From Acanthornis magna (lineage: Eukaryota; Chordata; Aves; Passeriformes; Acanthizidae), in contig JAWUZG010000084.1 in NCBI GenBank assembly GCA_036785705.1, positions 13,963,501 through 14,027,500 of the forward strand: a stretch of 64,000 bases of DNA. The letters are read 5' to 3'. How positions within the stretch are numbered: the stretch's first letter is position 1; each line of letters opens with the position of its first letter. The translations under genes were made by a program, and so were the position numbers. Positions 36,180 to 48,000 of the stretch are shown here, in pieces. Below the pieces are notes generated by a model. That model had not been told where the DNA came from, ran no database searches, and saw only the letters and a program-made list of their open reading frames with translations.

Positions 36180-39100
36180 AATCACTCAGTGCAGCAAATG
36201 GAGCTAGGCACATGCTTACAACTCACTGGTTTGATCTCTACAGCTGAATTTATGGCATGAATTTCTGGTAGGGATCACATAGTCAAGTTAGCAAAAGATC
36301 TGTCACTACTCTAAAAAGTTTATTGTCTTTAATTACAATTACATATATGCACAGAGGCATCATGAGAGCAGAGAGGACAAAACAGGAAACTGGCAGAGGG
36401 GGAAAAGGCTTTCAGCTTACACTAAAGTCCTTAATTTAAGTACTCTTTTGTAAGTTTTCTCTAGGATTATGTGCATAAATTTAGCTTTAAACTAAAGTAA
36501 TCTTAAATGCAGAGACACATCTCAGCTTCCTCAGATCCCAGGACACAAGACCTACACATCATGCAATCATGCCAGCTGTGCCCAAAGGCAGCAGGGACAA
36601 GATGGGCCTCACCATCTTGGCTACAAAGACCAAAAGAGGGAGAGGATCTAAAAAAGAGGAGATAAATTTGAATGAACTCAGAAAGGACAATGGGAAACTG
36701 TGATAAAGAAGGGAACATAGGGCAGATGTCAGTCAGACTCCTCAAGGAATCTTCAAGGAATCAACCTGAGTCTGTACAAATAACCAAATGGACATACCAT
36801 CCATGTCAGGAGTCCCCCACTGTTTCCGTGGCAAGACATACACAGGTATTTCTCAGGTATTTTCAAACACATGGTGTTTGCTGTTGGCTTTCTCAGCCCC
36901 ATTTTGCATAATTTCCTCTGGACTTGGGTGTATCTCCATGAGTAGGACAGCCTGGTCCTGCTTGTTGGGGAAAGGGCAATAGATTTTTCCCAAGATGCTT
37001 TTTGTTGTCTTCACAGTGAGGGCAGCCAAAAGGATGACAGGGAGATAGAAGCACATAACTTTGTTACGGCATGGATATTTGGCCTGTACATCTAATATTT
37101 CACCAGCACAGACCAGAGCCTATTGGGTACTTTGCCCAGGGCAGGAGGTCTACAGAAGATCCACGTGACATAACCCTCTCTGAAACCTCTAACAAACACT
37201 AGACTTTGTCCTTTAGAGACTCCTGCCAGGGAGCATCCTAGCAAGCACCAAAGCCAGGAGCTTGGGCCATCCCCAAGTTCTTGCCTGTGATTCAGCAGGT
37301 TTCAGGTCAGACCCAGAAGCACAAGGACTGTTGTAGAGAAGACCTTGTGTGGATGACCCTGTTTTTCTTGAGAGGGAATGGGGAAGAGGTGCACTCTCTG
37401 GCTTTCAACTCTCTTCTGGGCACTGAGGAAGGTGCGTTTTAGCTCACTGGGCTCTCCTGGTGATTGGTTCCTGTCTCCTTCAGAAGAAGGATAGTAAAAG
37501 CAGCTGGGGGCAAAACCTCTAGTGTTTCTCCTGTGGCTCAACAAAGGCTCTGTTTCTCAGGCTTCACCACCATCATCTCTTTCAGCATCTGCAGCTGCAG
37601 GAGGGAAAAGCAGATCCGGCCTTCTGCCTCTGGATCATTTGCAGGCTATTGAAACATTAATTCATCTTCACACCATTGAGGATGGGGGAAGAAAACAGGT
37701 TACTTCAACCCACAATTACTGTGCAATGCAGCTTGAGTGATGGCAGGGTTTTCCTCAAGGAGGAGAAGAGCCAGTGGGAATGTTGGAGGAGGAGGTATAG
37801 GAATGGGGTCCATGCTTGCTGCTGAGGGACAGTTTTAGGGAGACATGACTAGGGCTGTTCCCAAGGGACCCCTCTAGGCAGCGTGGGCATTCAACTTTGT
37901 GCAGAAGCAGGGGGCTGCCTGTGCCCTAGCCCCTGCTGGGAGGTGGGATGGATAACCCCCAGGTGAGGTGACAGGTAGGCAGTAATGTGCTCAGCATCAA
38001 TACTAGGCCTGGCAGGACAGGGCTTGCCTGGAGAATGGATAAACTACGTAAACTCCACCATCTCTGTCCACACTTTAGCACTGTGGAGGCCTAATTTTCA
38101 GATGGATCCTTCAGTGGCAACTACTCCCTTGCTCTGGGCTAAACCACAGCGAGTGGCTACACGATCCCATGCAAGAAGTTAAAGCCGCCTCCGTCATCAT
38201 CAGGGGTTTTTGCGACATTTGCAAGACACAATCGTGTGCACAGTGCTTGCTCGCAAGGCCCTGAAGAGCTGCCACGGGAGGAAAAAGCGGTCAGAGCCCG
38301 AAACTGCTTCCCTCCCTCTAGCAGGCACCATGTGTACGACAGCAGAGGTTGCGTGGTAACGGCAGCAGGAAGGCGCCAGCTCTGCCCCCCTCGCTCCCCG
38401 CACAGCACCGACAACAGCAAGGTACGTATCAGCGGCAAAACCACGCTCTGAAACTCCCAAAACTTTCCCTTCTGCTTTCCGGGGAGGAGCACGGAACCAT
38501 TTTGAAGCCGTGCTTTGTAGGGAACAGCTGGTCGTGCTTAGTTGGAACTGTTGCGTGAGACAGGAGTATGGGAAGAGGGTGTTTGTAGGAAGGAAAAATT
38601 AGGGAAGATGCTGAGATTTTGGGGGGGAAGGGAGGAAGGGAGGCAACTCGGGTTGTTGCCTAGTGCCTCTCGGCACTTCAAAACCTTTCTTTGTTCTGTC
38701 TTGTGAAAATTTGAATGAGCTTTTACTGGAGCTAAAACTACTGGGAAACAATAGGGAGGGAGGCAGGGAGTAGCCGGCAGGCGGAGGAGGAAGCGAGCCA
38801 AGGGATGACGAATGCCTTCCAGCCCTGACCAAGCGCTGCCACCCTCGCCCCGCCGCGGGACGGATGTGCAGGACAGCCACTGGTCACTGGGGCCGGGTGG
38901 GGACAGTGGCACGGAGAGAGCCTCGGAGGGCAACAGGCCTGGCAGCAGCACAAACCCGAGGCGCCCATCCTCCATTGCTGTCACAGCTTCGTTCCAAGCA
39001 GCTCAGAGAGGCCTTTGTGCCAGCGAGGTGCAGCTCTCTGCTCAACGTGTTACGCTAATGAGGGACACAGATACGAGAGATGTGTTATGGATAGGACTGG

Positions 39101-39500
39101 TGACAACGATGGGGAGCAGGGACATCCCAGGCCCTCCAAGCTGGCCCCCGTGCACAGCTCTCTGGCAAGCTGGAAGTCAGGGAGACCACTGAGGATATTT
39201 TTGTTGTTTCCAGTTCAAACAATTCCCAGTTCCGAGCTCCCTGGGGAAGCCCTGTCTCCCCTGGCCGAAACCTTGCTATGACGTCTCTGCCCTGGGTGAC
39301 CTGGATGCATTCACATCTTGCTCCAGGTCCCGGCATGCAGCAGAGGTTGCCCTCCCAGCCAGTTGGGACATTATGTCCTTTTATGTTTGATACTCCCACC
39401 CTTCGTGCATCCCCTCATTACAGGGATATCTCCTTCTTGTCTTGTTTCTTGTGTATCCCAGTGCTCCTGCTCAGCAGGGAAGAGTGGGGAGATCAGAGTG
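36180..39500. other. Region upstream of RNH1, no gene confirmed
   Basis: No recognised protein exon. On the minus strand, 36853-37083 is an open stretch after a weak acceptor (TGTACAG) that encodes a hydrophobic segment CFYLPVILLAALTV and ends at a stop. Its function is unknown. On the + strand, the CpG-containing segment 38270-38421 ends in a consensus donor AAG|GTACGT and could be an untranslated first exon of RNH1 or of a non-coding RNA. Both are unproven. Confidence 0.35.
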
Positions 39501-39696
39501 GATGGAGACAAAGGGCAACAGAAGATAGGAATAAAAGGAAAGGGAGAAAAAGAGGAGGAAAATAGAGAAGTTGGTGAGAAGATGAAAAAGAGGGAAGACA
39601 TAGGGTAAGAGGAGGGACAGCAGAAAAAAGAAGGACAGATGGAAAAGGAACAAAAGAGGGAATAGTGAAAGAAAGGAGGAGGAAGGAAAGGGAAGA

Positions 39697-39736
39697 GAGG
39701 GAGGGAGGGAGGGAGGGAGGGAGGGAGGGAGGGAGG
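39697..39736 (+). repeat. (GGGA)n microsatellite, about 10 copies
   Basis: Successive GGGA units give about ten G-triplets spaced by single A residues, a textbook potential G-quadruplex on the + strand. It runs directly into the (GGAA)n array. Confidence 0.93.
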
Positions 39737-39818
39737 AAGGAAGGAAGGAAGGAAGGAAGGAAGGAAGGAAGGAAGGAAGGAAGGAAGGAAGGAAGGAAGG
39801 AAGGAAGGAAGGAAGGAA
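39733..39818 (+). repeat. (GGAA)n microsatellite, about 21 copies
   Basis: An uninterrupted run of GGAA units covers about 86 bp. GGAA is the core recognised by ETS-family transcription factors, and tandem GGAA arrays are known in mammals to act as clustered ETS sites. Whether this array is bound is unknown. Length is likely polymorphic. Confidence 0.95.
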
Positions 39819-40204
39819 AAAAAGGGAAGAAAAAGAGGGATGGGGGAAGTACATGAAAGAGGAAAGTAGAAGGTGAAAAAGGAAAAAGAAAAAAGAAGGA
39901 TGTGAGGAAAACACAGGAGAAAAAAAGGAAGGAAGAAGATATGAAGGAAAAAGTTAAGGGAGAGTGGAGGGGGGAAAGACAGAAAAGAGGGGAAAGGGGG
40001 AAAGAAGGCAAGAAAAGAGGGGGAGAGGGAAGCAGGGAGAAGTGAGAAAAAAATAAGAAAGGGAAATATAAGAAGTGGGAAAGAGCGGGGAAAGGGCGTT
40101 AAGTGTCAGGGCAGGAAAAAAAGGAGAGGGGGGAAACGGAGGGAAAAGAGGAAGAAAAAGGGAGAGAAAAAGAGGAGAAGGTGGAAGGAAGGGAAAAAGG
40201 GGAG

Positions 40205-40960
40205 GAGGGACAGATCCTGCCCCTCCCCGCCGCGATACGAGGCGGAGCCGGGCGGGAGGCGGCGGCAGCTGCGCGGTGGCGGCGCGGCGGTAGGAGCTGG
40301 GGAGCCGGGCCGGGCCGGGGCGGAGGGAGCAGGGAAGGAAGGAAGCCTGGGAGGGAAAGCGCTGCCTGTGGTGCGGGAGGCAGTGCGGGAGGCGGCGGGG
40401 CTGTGAGCACCGGGGCGAGGAGTACCGGGCAGGGGCGGCAGCGGTGGTGGCTGTGCCCGGGGCAGGACCGGGCCGCTGCTCGGGACCCCGAACGGAATTT
40501 CCCCTCGGTTCGCAGAAGGGGCCAGAACTCGGGGCTGGGGGGAGAACCCTTTCTCGATCCGGGGAAGGTAAAAGGGGAAAGTGCCGCGAGCGACGCGGGG
40601 CGGGTTGTGACTCTGGGGTCCGGCTGCGACTGTCCCCTCGCGTGTCGCCGCTGGCTCCGATCCCCATCACCCCGCGACACGTGGGGCTGTGGTGCCATCC
40701 CACGGAGGCCGTGGGCCGGGATTCCCGGCAGCGCTCGCGTTGGGAAGGGAAGGGCACGTCCGCGAGCTCACGATCCCGCTGGCGCCGTGTCCCGGTCCCG
40801 GCGCGGTTCCCGAGCGCCGCCCCGCGCTCGGGCGCGTCCCCTCCCCACGTGGGTCCCGCGTTTGTTGTGGGTGCGAGCTGACGGCAGCGCCGGTACCGAG
40901 CTGGCCTCGGTGAAAAGCGGGTTTGGGAGCCCCGCGATGTTACGGCGGCAGGAGAGGACT
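40205..40960 (+). promoter_or_regulatory. RNH1: CpG island, probable RNH1 promoter and untranslated first exon
   Basis: The segment is strongly GC-rich with frequent CpG and lies 1-1.7 kb upstream of the first coding exon, the usual position for an RNH1 untranslated first exon. Two plausible donors are GCG|GTAGGA at 40289/40290 and AAG|GTAAAA at 40567/40568. Either could splice to the acceptor CAG at 41901-41903. No TATA box is evident, as expected for a CpG-island promoter. The exact transcription start cannot be set from sequence alone. A 293-codon frame through the island is not considered coding. Confidence 0.65.
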
Positions 40961-41903
40961 GGGATGAGGGAAGGCGGTGGCTGACTGCAGCTCACATTCC
41001 GATGGGATAGCTCAGGGATTATTTCTTTTACAAATGCCCCGTAGTCTGAGTCATGCTGGCCAAACCAGGAGACCAAGGCTGCGTTTTGTCACCTACTGCA
41101 GCCTTTAACCCAATCCCGTGTTGACTAAACCTAGAGCTCAGCTACTGGCCTGGGCATGTTTTTATGCACGTTTATCTGGAGCCGTCCCGCAAAGCGCTGT
41201 ATTTATATCACTTCAGAAATGCAGTTTGACTGCAGAACAAAAAGAAAAATTCTGCTTACCAGCTTCTCTGTACTGGGATTTGCCTGACCAGAGTGACCTT
41301 TCAAACCTTGGATATCGAGTTGTGGAGGAACACTTCTCCTATCCACGCAAGTTCCACTTCTCACACAGAGACACATATCCAGAAGGACTTTTAATGTGAG
41401 CCAGGCAGTTCTCATGCTCATCTTCCTCATTCACCCAAATTCTCTCAGAAACACTCAAATTTTAAGTGTAGCTTGGAGTTCCGCATTGAGTCAGGTGTGC
41501 CACGCTGGTAGAACTTGGTGTCTGTGTGGCTCAGCAGTGCAATAGTGAGTGAGCAGCATCAATGCCTCTATAAAGCTCCTTCTGGTTAAGCTCCCTTGGA
41601 AGGGGAAGGGGAACATCTTATTGTCACTCAATGCCTGTCCTTCAGATAATATGCTGTTGTAATATCTCTCCAGGATTCCTGTGGTTTTTTCCTCTCAGAG
41701 GATGGCCTTCCCAAGTCCCAGACAAAACCATTCCAACTGTCCTGCCCTGATACTGGCGTTTGCAGCAGACTGGTTTTGGAAAAATATAATCTGTCCCCTT
41801 GGCACAGTATGACTCATGGCCGACAGCTGGGGGGATTGAAGAACATTGTTGCTTCTCAGTAAATTTTTTTAAAAAGGTGGTTTTGTTTTGTTTTAATTTT
41901 CAG
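40961..41903 (+). other. RNH1: Probable intron in the RNH1 5' UTR
   Basis: Sequence between the CpG island and the first coding exon. It ends in a long T-rich tract followed by CAG, a strong acceptor. No coding exon or repeat family was recognised within it. Confidence 0.5.
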
Positions 41904-42009
41904 GTCTTATCTCAACTGTCAAAATGGAGCTTGACATCCAGTGTGAAGAGATGAGCCCATCTAGATGGGCTGAACTTCTGACCACAATGAAATCCTGCAA
42001 AACCATCAG
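41904..42009 (+). CDS. RNH1: RNH1 coding exon 1 (start codon; 20 nt of 5' UTR)
   Basis: The acceptor CAG at 41901-41903 follows a T-rich tract. The ATG at 41924 has a favourable context, AAAATGG. It encodes residues 1-28 and two bases of codon 29: MELDIQCEEMSPSRWAELL..., the N-terminal cap of the inhibitor. Human RNH1 has a small duplication of the LDIQ segment here, absent in this copy and in pig. The donor is CAG|GTAGTA. Confidence 0.95.
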
Positions 42010-45000
42010 GTAGTAACTAGTTGTGTATCATCTCTTTTAAATAAGAACTGTTGCATTTCTGTCCTGTGCTTTTCATCTTCAGAACTGTTTGACCTGGGAC
42101 TTAGAAATTGCACAGCAACAGGAATGATTCTACCTATTTTTATCCAGAAAGTTAATTTAAAGGGATAAACCCTCACCCTCTTGCAAAGTTTTTTCAACTA
42201 CAGATAAATATCCTTTGGTATGAAGTAACGTTGCCATTTCTTGGTGTGCCATAGGGCTCAGCTAGGTAATGTGATTTAAATATTTGATCACCATTTTGGT
42301 TATCCTGCCTTTCTCTCTCAAGAGGAGGAGGACATTTCTCTCTCTTTGTTAGGTTGCACACTCTTTGGGTTGCAGGTTTGATGCCTTCAAGTGATTTTGG
42401 CTTCAGTAGTCTCGTACAAGCCACATGCCATCGGCTTTTAATTCTTCACTTGACCTTCAGAAGTACCAGCCTTGTTTGTTGAGCAAACAATGGGAGGGAA
42501 CCATCTCCTGAGGTGTAAGGTGTAGGACAGGGCCCAGAAGAGTTGCTTCTGCAGTATTTCCCCTCTGCTGGTTGGGAATTCACGCTTCATGGGATGGCAT
42601 AACCCTGCTGGGGCTGGAGAGCATGGGCCACAATGCCTTGGAAGGCACTGAACCTGCTGAGGATGACTTCCGTTAGTTTTGTAAAGGAGCCTTTTGCAAG
42701 CAAAGCTTCATGGGCCTGGCCTTGACTTCCCAAGGCCTTCCTTGGGTGGCAGAAGGCAGTGGGATGGTTGTCTCCTGGGCAGAGGCTGGGCTGCTCCTGA
42801 TGCAGCAGATGATAGTGACTGCAACAGGGATTGTTCCATCAATGTTCAACATGATCCCATTGCAATTCATGTGTTCTTGCCAGAGGCAGGGAAAGAGATA
42901 CGTAACAGAGCCTCAGTTTTCATACTGTTGTCTAAGGAGAAGTGACCAGGCAACTTTTGTCAGTCCTGGCTGTGCCTGGGGCTGTACAGTTCTTCATGAC
43001 ACCTTCCTTTTGCTTCATGTCTTTTCTGCCTTCCTCTACGCCTCCCTGGCTGCCCTGTGCTCCTGATACTTTCCTTGGCTCTCCTTTCAATTCAGTTCCT
43101 CCCCATCAGTTTAGCAACAGCTAGAAGAATGCTGATGTCCAGTGGGAGAACCGCTGCTGTACAGCACACTCAGGGTTTGTGTGCTGAGATCCCTGCTGGA
43201 GGGAGATGGTGCAAAGCAGCATGACTTACCTGCAAGAGACCAACCTGCTGATGAGTGTCTCTGGAGCTGGCTGAGGACCCAGCTTGGCTGTTCTCTCTGC
43301 AGAGCCAGTCTGACAGCCTGTAAGCTGCCTCTGGTTAGACAGGGCTTCAGACGGCAGGCAGTTTGTCACTGTTTAAATGAAAGTGCTTCCTCCAGCTGCA
43401 GAGGCATGACTTTTGCCCTCTTCTGTGCAGCACAGTGGAGGAGCAAGGCTTGGGGAGCTGCCATCCAGTCCATCCTGTAGTGCAGCCCAGAGCACACCTT
43501 GGTTTGGGCCATACAATGCCCAGCAGGTCCCACACGTACTTGTGGAGGCATCCCAGGAACTGCAGGAACATTGCCCACTCTGCTTTCATGAGCAATGCTC
43601 CAGCCAGGCAGAGCAGAGCAACTCTGAGGACTAAAGTGCTCCTTTTCTCCTTGTCTTTCAGGTTGGATGACTGCAATCTCTCCAGCAGTAACTGTGAGGA
43701 TCTCTCTTCCATCATCAATACAAATCCATCCCTCACAGAGCTGAAGCTGAACAATAATGAGCTGGGAGATGAAGGCATTGAATACCTGTGTAAAGGGTTG
43801 CTGACACCAAGCTGTAGTCTACAGAAGTTATGGTAAAGCATCATTGATTGTCTTGCTCTATCATGGCTGTCACAAATTAATGTTTTAAGGTCTCTTAAAG
43901 AATCACTGGCAAAGGGAGGTTTAATATAAAAGTGAAAGCATGACATAGTTCATTGGCAGGGTTCACTCTACGACTTACTAGATGGTTAAAGCACATAGAG
44001 AGAAAGCAAACAAAAATCTAAAATCAATAACCAACGTCAACCCAAATATTGTTTACATGGAGGCTCGGAGAGGGGGGGAAGGGTCAGAGCAAGAAGGGGT
44101 GAATAAAGAAGACACTCCTTTTGAGTCCCAAGGTTCAGAAACTTCACTAAACTGAGTCCTGGACTGGAACAACACTTTAGGCCTAGAAGTGTTAACAGCA
44201 CTTAAACAATAGCTTGGGTTAAACAATTTAACAAAGGTTCATATAGAATTTACTATAGTGCAAGAGTAACTCACAGGCCTAACTTACAAATCTAAAGAAC
44301 TTAATAATCTAGGACAGCAACAGTCACAGTCTATTTGCTGTAGGATATTCCCACCCACAAGCACACAAACCTAAAGGAGCATGTACAAGGTACTCACCTG
44401 TGGGAAATTCTCAAATTCAGTGAAGGACTCACATTGTTTGCCTTTGAGACTGGTTCTCACAGAGCGGTGGTACCAGCCCAGGATCTGTTTTTTGGCGATC
44501 CTCAGAGTGCAGCAAACTGGAGAGTTCCTTGGCTCTGAGAAGCATTTTATAGAGGCACCCACCACATTATAGCATTATAGCATTAGTGGGCTTCCCTCAG
44601 CAACCCTGGTGCAGGAGCTTTAGTCAGAGCCTCTGCTCCTCAGAAGCCCTCAAAGAGATGCCTTCTTTGTCCAGCATCTCTTCTGCAGGGTACTGAAGTC
44701 CTCCATCTCCTGGGGGAATTGGGGATCTTCATGACACTACCTTGTAAAAATCATTTGCCTTTTAGATCAGATATTAAAGTCCCTCTGCCCCTGCAGTGAG
44801 AACTCAGACAAACAGAAAGAAAGTTGACTGTGAAGCTGATTAAATTGCAACTCTCTGATGAGAAATAACTGTGGTACTCTGTACTGGAAGACTTCAGTAA
44901 TATTTCCGAGAGCTTGCCCTAGGCTTCAGACTTCTCCAGATGCTCAAGTAACAGGCTGGATTAGGCTTTTTCAGTTCTGTAGAATTATAATTGTCCATTT

Positions 45001-48000
45001 TTGGGGTACTGGTAAGGTGCCTTAGGAAATAAAAGAGCAACCAAACCCAAGCCAAACCTCCCTGCACAACACCTCTCTGTTGCCACAAAGCCTTGTCTGT
45101 AAACTCTATAAACACTCCATAGCAATACTAGCACAGTTCCTATGCTACTTCTGCAAGCCTGTGTGCTGAAAGATCAACTTCATAGATCCTTCTTGTACTG
45201 TACCATTAAACTTCTAAATGATATCCATGGTTGGATGAGATTTTAACTTCTGCCTACTCTGGATCACATTTCTAGAGGGGGCAAGAAATTGCAAGATGCC
45301 TTTGCTTTATCTCTGGGGTCAGTCTCACGATATTTAAATCACTTCTATTAAGCAGTTGGGCTACTTCTTGTAGGGTGGATCCTTATTCTGCTGGAGGTGC
45401 TATATGAGCGATTACACTGAAGAAAGCATGGGAACTATTGTTTGTGGCACAGGTATAATACTAACTGATAAAATATTTGGGCATACCTGTAAAATAACAG
45501 TACTAACCTGGACAAACCACTTCCTAGAGGGTTATGCACTGTCAGAGCTGTGGTGTCCTTTCCAAGCTCAAACCTCAACAGATAAACCTCTCTGAGAAGA
45601 GCCTTTGGAATTCCAGGAGTGCATTCCCTCACCCCTATTGCTTCTCTCCTCCAGGCTGCAAAACTGCAATCTGACAAGTGCCAGCTGTGAAACCCTGCGC
45701 TCTGTTCTCAGTGCCCAGCCATCCCTGACAGAGCTGCACGTAGGGGATAACAGACTGGGAACCGCTGGAGTGAAGGTGCTGTGCCAAGGGATGATGAACC
45801 CCAGCTGTAAACTACAGAAGCTGCAGTAAGTAGTCACTGGCTTTTTTGGTCATCGGACAGGTGATGTTCTTGTTTTACCTGAAATTGTGTCATGCTTATT
45901 CATGCTGGTGGGTTTCGTGGGTTTGGAAGTCAGGTGTCTGTTCCCGTAGGCTTTGTTTAGCCCTCCTGGCAGTGGTTGCTGTAAATGGAGGACCTCTCAG
46001 ATAACCAGGGAATAAACATCAGATTCTGCTGCCTTTGGTCCTTGTTTCATGACTGAGCAGGACTTGGGTCTATTTGCAGCCCCCAGCTTCTCCCGGGCAG
46101 GCCCAGAGGTAAGGCTCATGATGATGCTGCAGTGCAGAGCCCAGCCCTGTGCTCCAAGCTGCCTGTGCACTGGTTTAATGGAAGACTAGTATAAAAATTT
46201 GTCTTGCTAGGGTCCCCTGGGATCTAGTTTAAGAATTAATGCTTCCTGAAATGAGCAGAGAGATGCTGTTAAAAACTCTTACTGTTATCTCTGGTTTTAT
46301 GCGTTGCCTGGTCTCAACTCACATGGGCATGTTTTCTGCCCTGGCTAACACACACCAGGCCCAGCTGATTCTAGTGGTAGCAGGATGTGTGAAGAGGGTT
46401 GTCTTTTTGCCTGGACTTCTTTTCTCCTTGCAGGCTGGAGTATTGTGAACTCACAGCTGATATTGTGGAAGCTCTGAATGCCGCTCTGCAGAGCAAGCCC
46501 ACCCTGAAGGAGCTCAGCCTGAGCAACAACACTCTGGGAGATACAGCTGTAAAGCAGCTGTGCCGGGGACTGGTGGAGGCAAGCTGCAACCTAGAGCTAC
46601 TACAGTAAGGAAGAGCTGGTCATCTCTAATGGCAACTAGTGCTGCTGCTAGTCATACCATCCACAGGACAGGAAAAATTGTCAGGAATGCTTGAAATTTA
46701 GGCCATTTTTTTTTCTGGCTCAGTTTATGTAACTGGAAACTGCACACATATCTGGGGCTTTCAGTTTTGAAGTGTTTGGTACCCCAGGTTAAACCACCAC
46801 TCACTAAGGGAGACTGCTTGCCCCTGTCTCATAGCAGAGGAGCAATCACCCTCACTAATGGCTCTAGTTCTTAAACTGGAATTACAAGCCAGCTGAGTAT
46901 ACTTATTCAGAGCCCTTTTTGCTACAAAACAAAGGTGCTGGGTTTGGCCTCGTTTCTGGGGTAAAGCCTGTGAAGGGCTTTATGGGAGATGCACAATTAG
47001 TTTTATCTTTTCCCTGTGGTTCAGCAGGGGTTGGCTCAGCAGGCACTCACTGCTTGATACTGCCAAAAGTTCCTCTTGAAAAGGATAACTGATATAAAGG
47101 GGAAGTTTGGCAAGAATGATCCTTGCATTAGTGCATATGAATGGCAAGGTCAAAGTACCCTGCAGCCTCATGAAATGCAGGAGCAGTGTGCTGCCTCACC
47201 CAGAGCCTGTCTCAGACAGCTGTATCCTCTCTGAGCCTTGCAGGATGTAGCAGTGCCCAGCTGAGCTGCACTGGTATGTAGCAAGGATCCAGCCCATAGA
47301 CCCTTCTCTGTCTGAATTGGGATGTCAGGGTGTATAACACAGTGGGTCTGGAGCAGCAACTCCAACTGTGTTTCTTCCTGCAGCCTGGAGAACTGTGGCA
47401 TAACCAGTGATAGCTGTATGGAGATTAGTGCTGTTCTCAAGAACAAGTCATCTCTGATGGATCTTTCTGTGGGGGACAACAAGATCAGGGACTCCGGTCT
47501 GGCTCTGCTGTGCCAAGGACTGATGCATCCTAACTGCAAAATCCAGAAGCTGTGGTAAGGGTGGGCAGAAGTTTCTTAAATCGCTTCTGCAGCCTCTGAG
47601 CTGTTTAGGTTGTGCTGCCAGTTTGGTCCTAAGTGGAAAGTTTCTCAGTTATTCCCTCATGTCGAAAAAGAATGTTTCAGGTGCAAGTCAGTTAATGCCC
47701 AAAACTGGGTGGAGGACACCATGAACAAGTAGGGCCACACTGAAATTGCTTGGATTAAATTCTGGGGAAAGGGTGAATGGAAGTTTGTCATGGCATTGTC
47801 TTGGCTTCCTATTGAGTTATCTGTCTACTAGAATTGCATATTTCTGTTGCTTTTTTTTTTTTTTTTTTGCTACAAGCAGAGGCTTTGGTGCTGCAAGTGG
47901 AAGGTAAGGGAAGGAGGAAGCTGTGTGGTATGATGTATGAAAGCAATCAAGAAAATGAGACAACGTAACCAGAAATTCAGAATACTAAAACAGGACTCTC

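Larger units (their letters stand above)
39517..40210 (+). repeat. Polypurine tract of about 0.7 kb
   Basis: The + strand is almost entirely A and G for nearly 700 bp, with only scattered pyrimidines, so the minus strand is a polypyrimidine tract. Such homopurine-homopyrimidine DNA can form triplex (H-DNA) structure. It ends where the GC-rich RNH1 promoter island begins. Long frames on either strand here (for example a Pro/Ser/Leu/Phe-rich minus-strand frame) come from the low complexity. Confidence 0.9.

Noticed and set aside
39471..40757. Long minus-strand frames of 147-267 codons rich in Pro, Ser, Phe and Leu
   Set aside because: Direct translation of the polypyrimidine strand of the microsatellite region and its GC-rich neighbour. 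Low-complexity artefact.
40103..40984. 293-codon open frame on the + strand through the CpG island
   Set aside because: It begins in the purine repeat (Glu/Lys/Gly-rich) and continues in GC-rich DNA that has few stop codons by composition. No domain, and it overlaps the likely promoter of RNH1.
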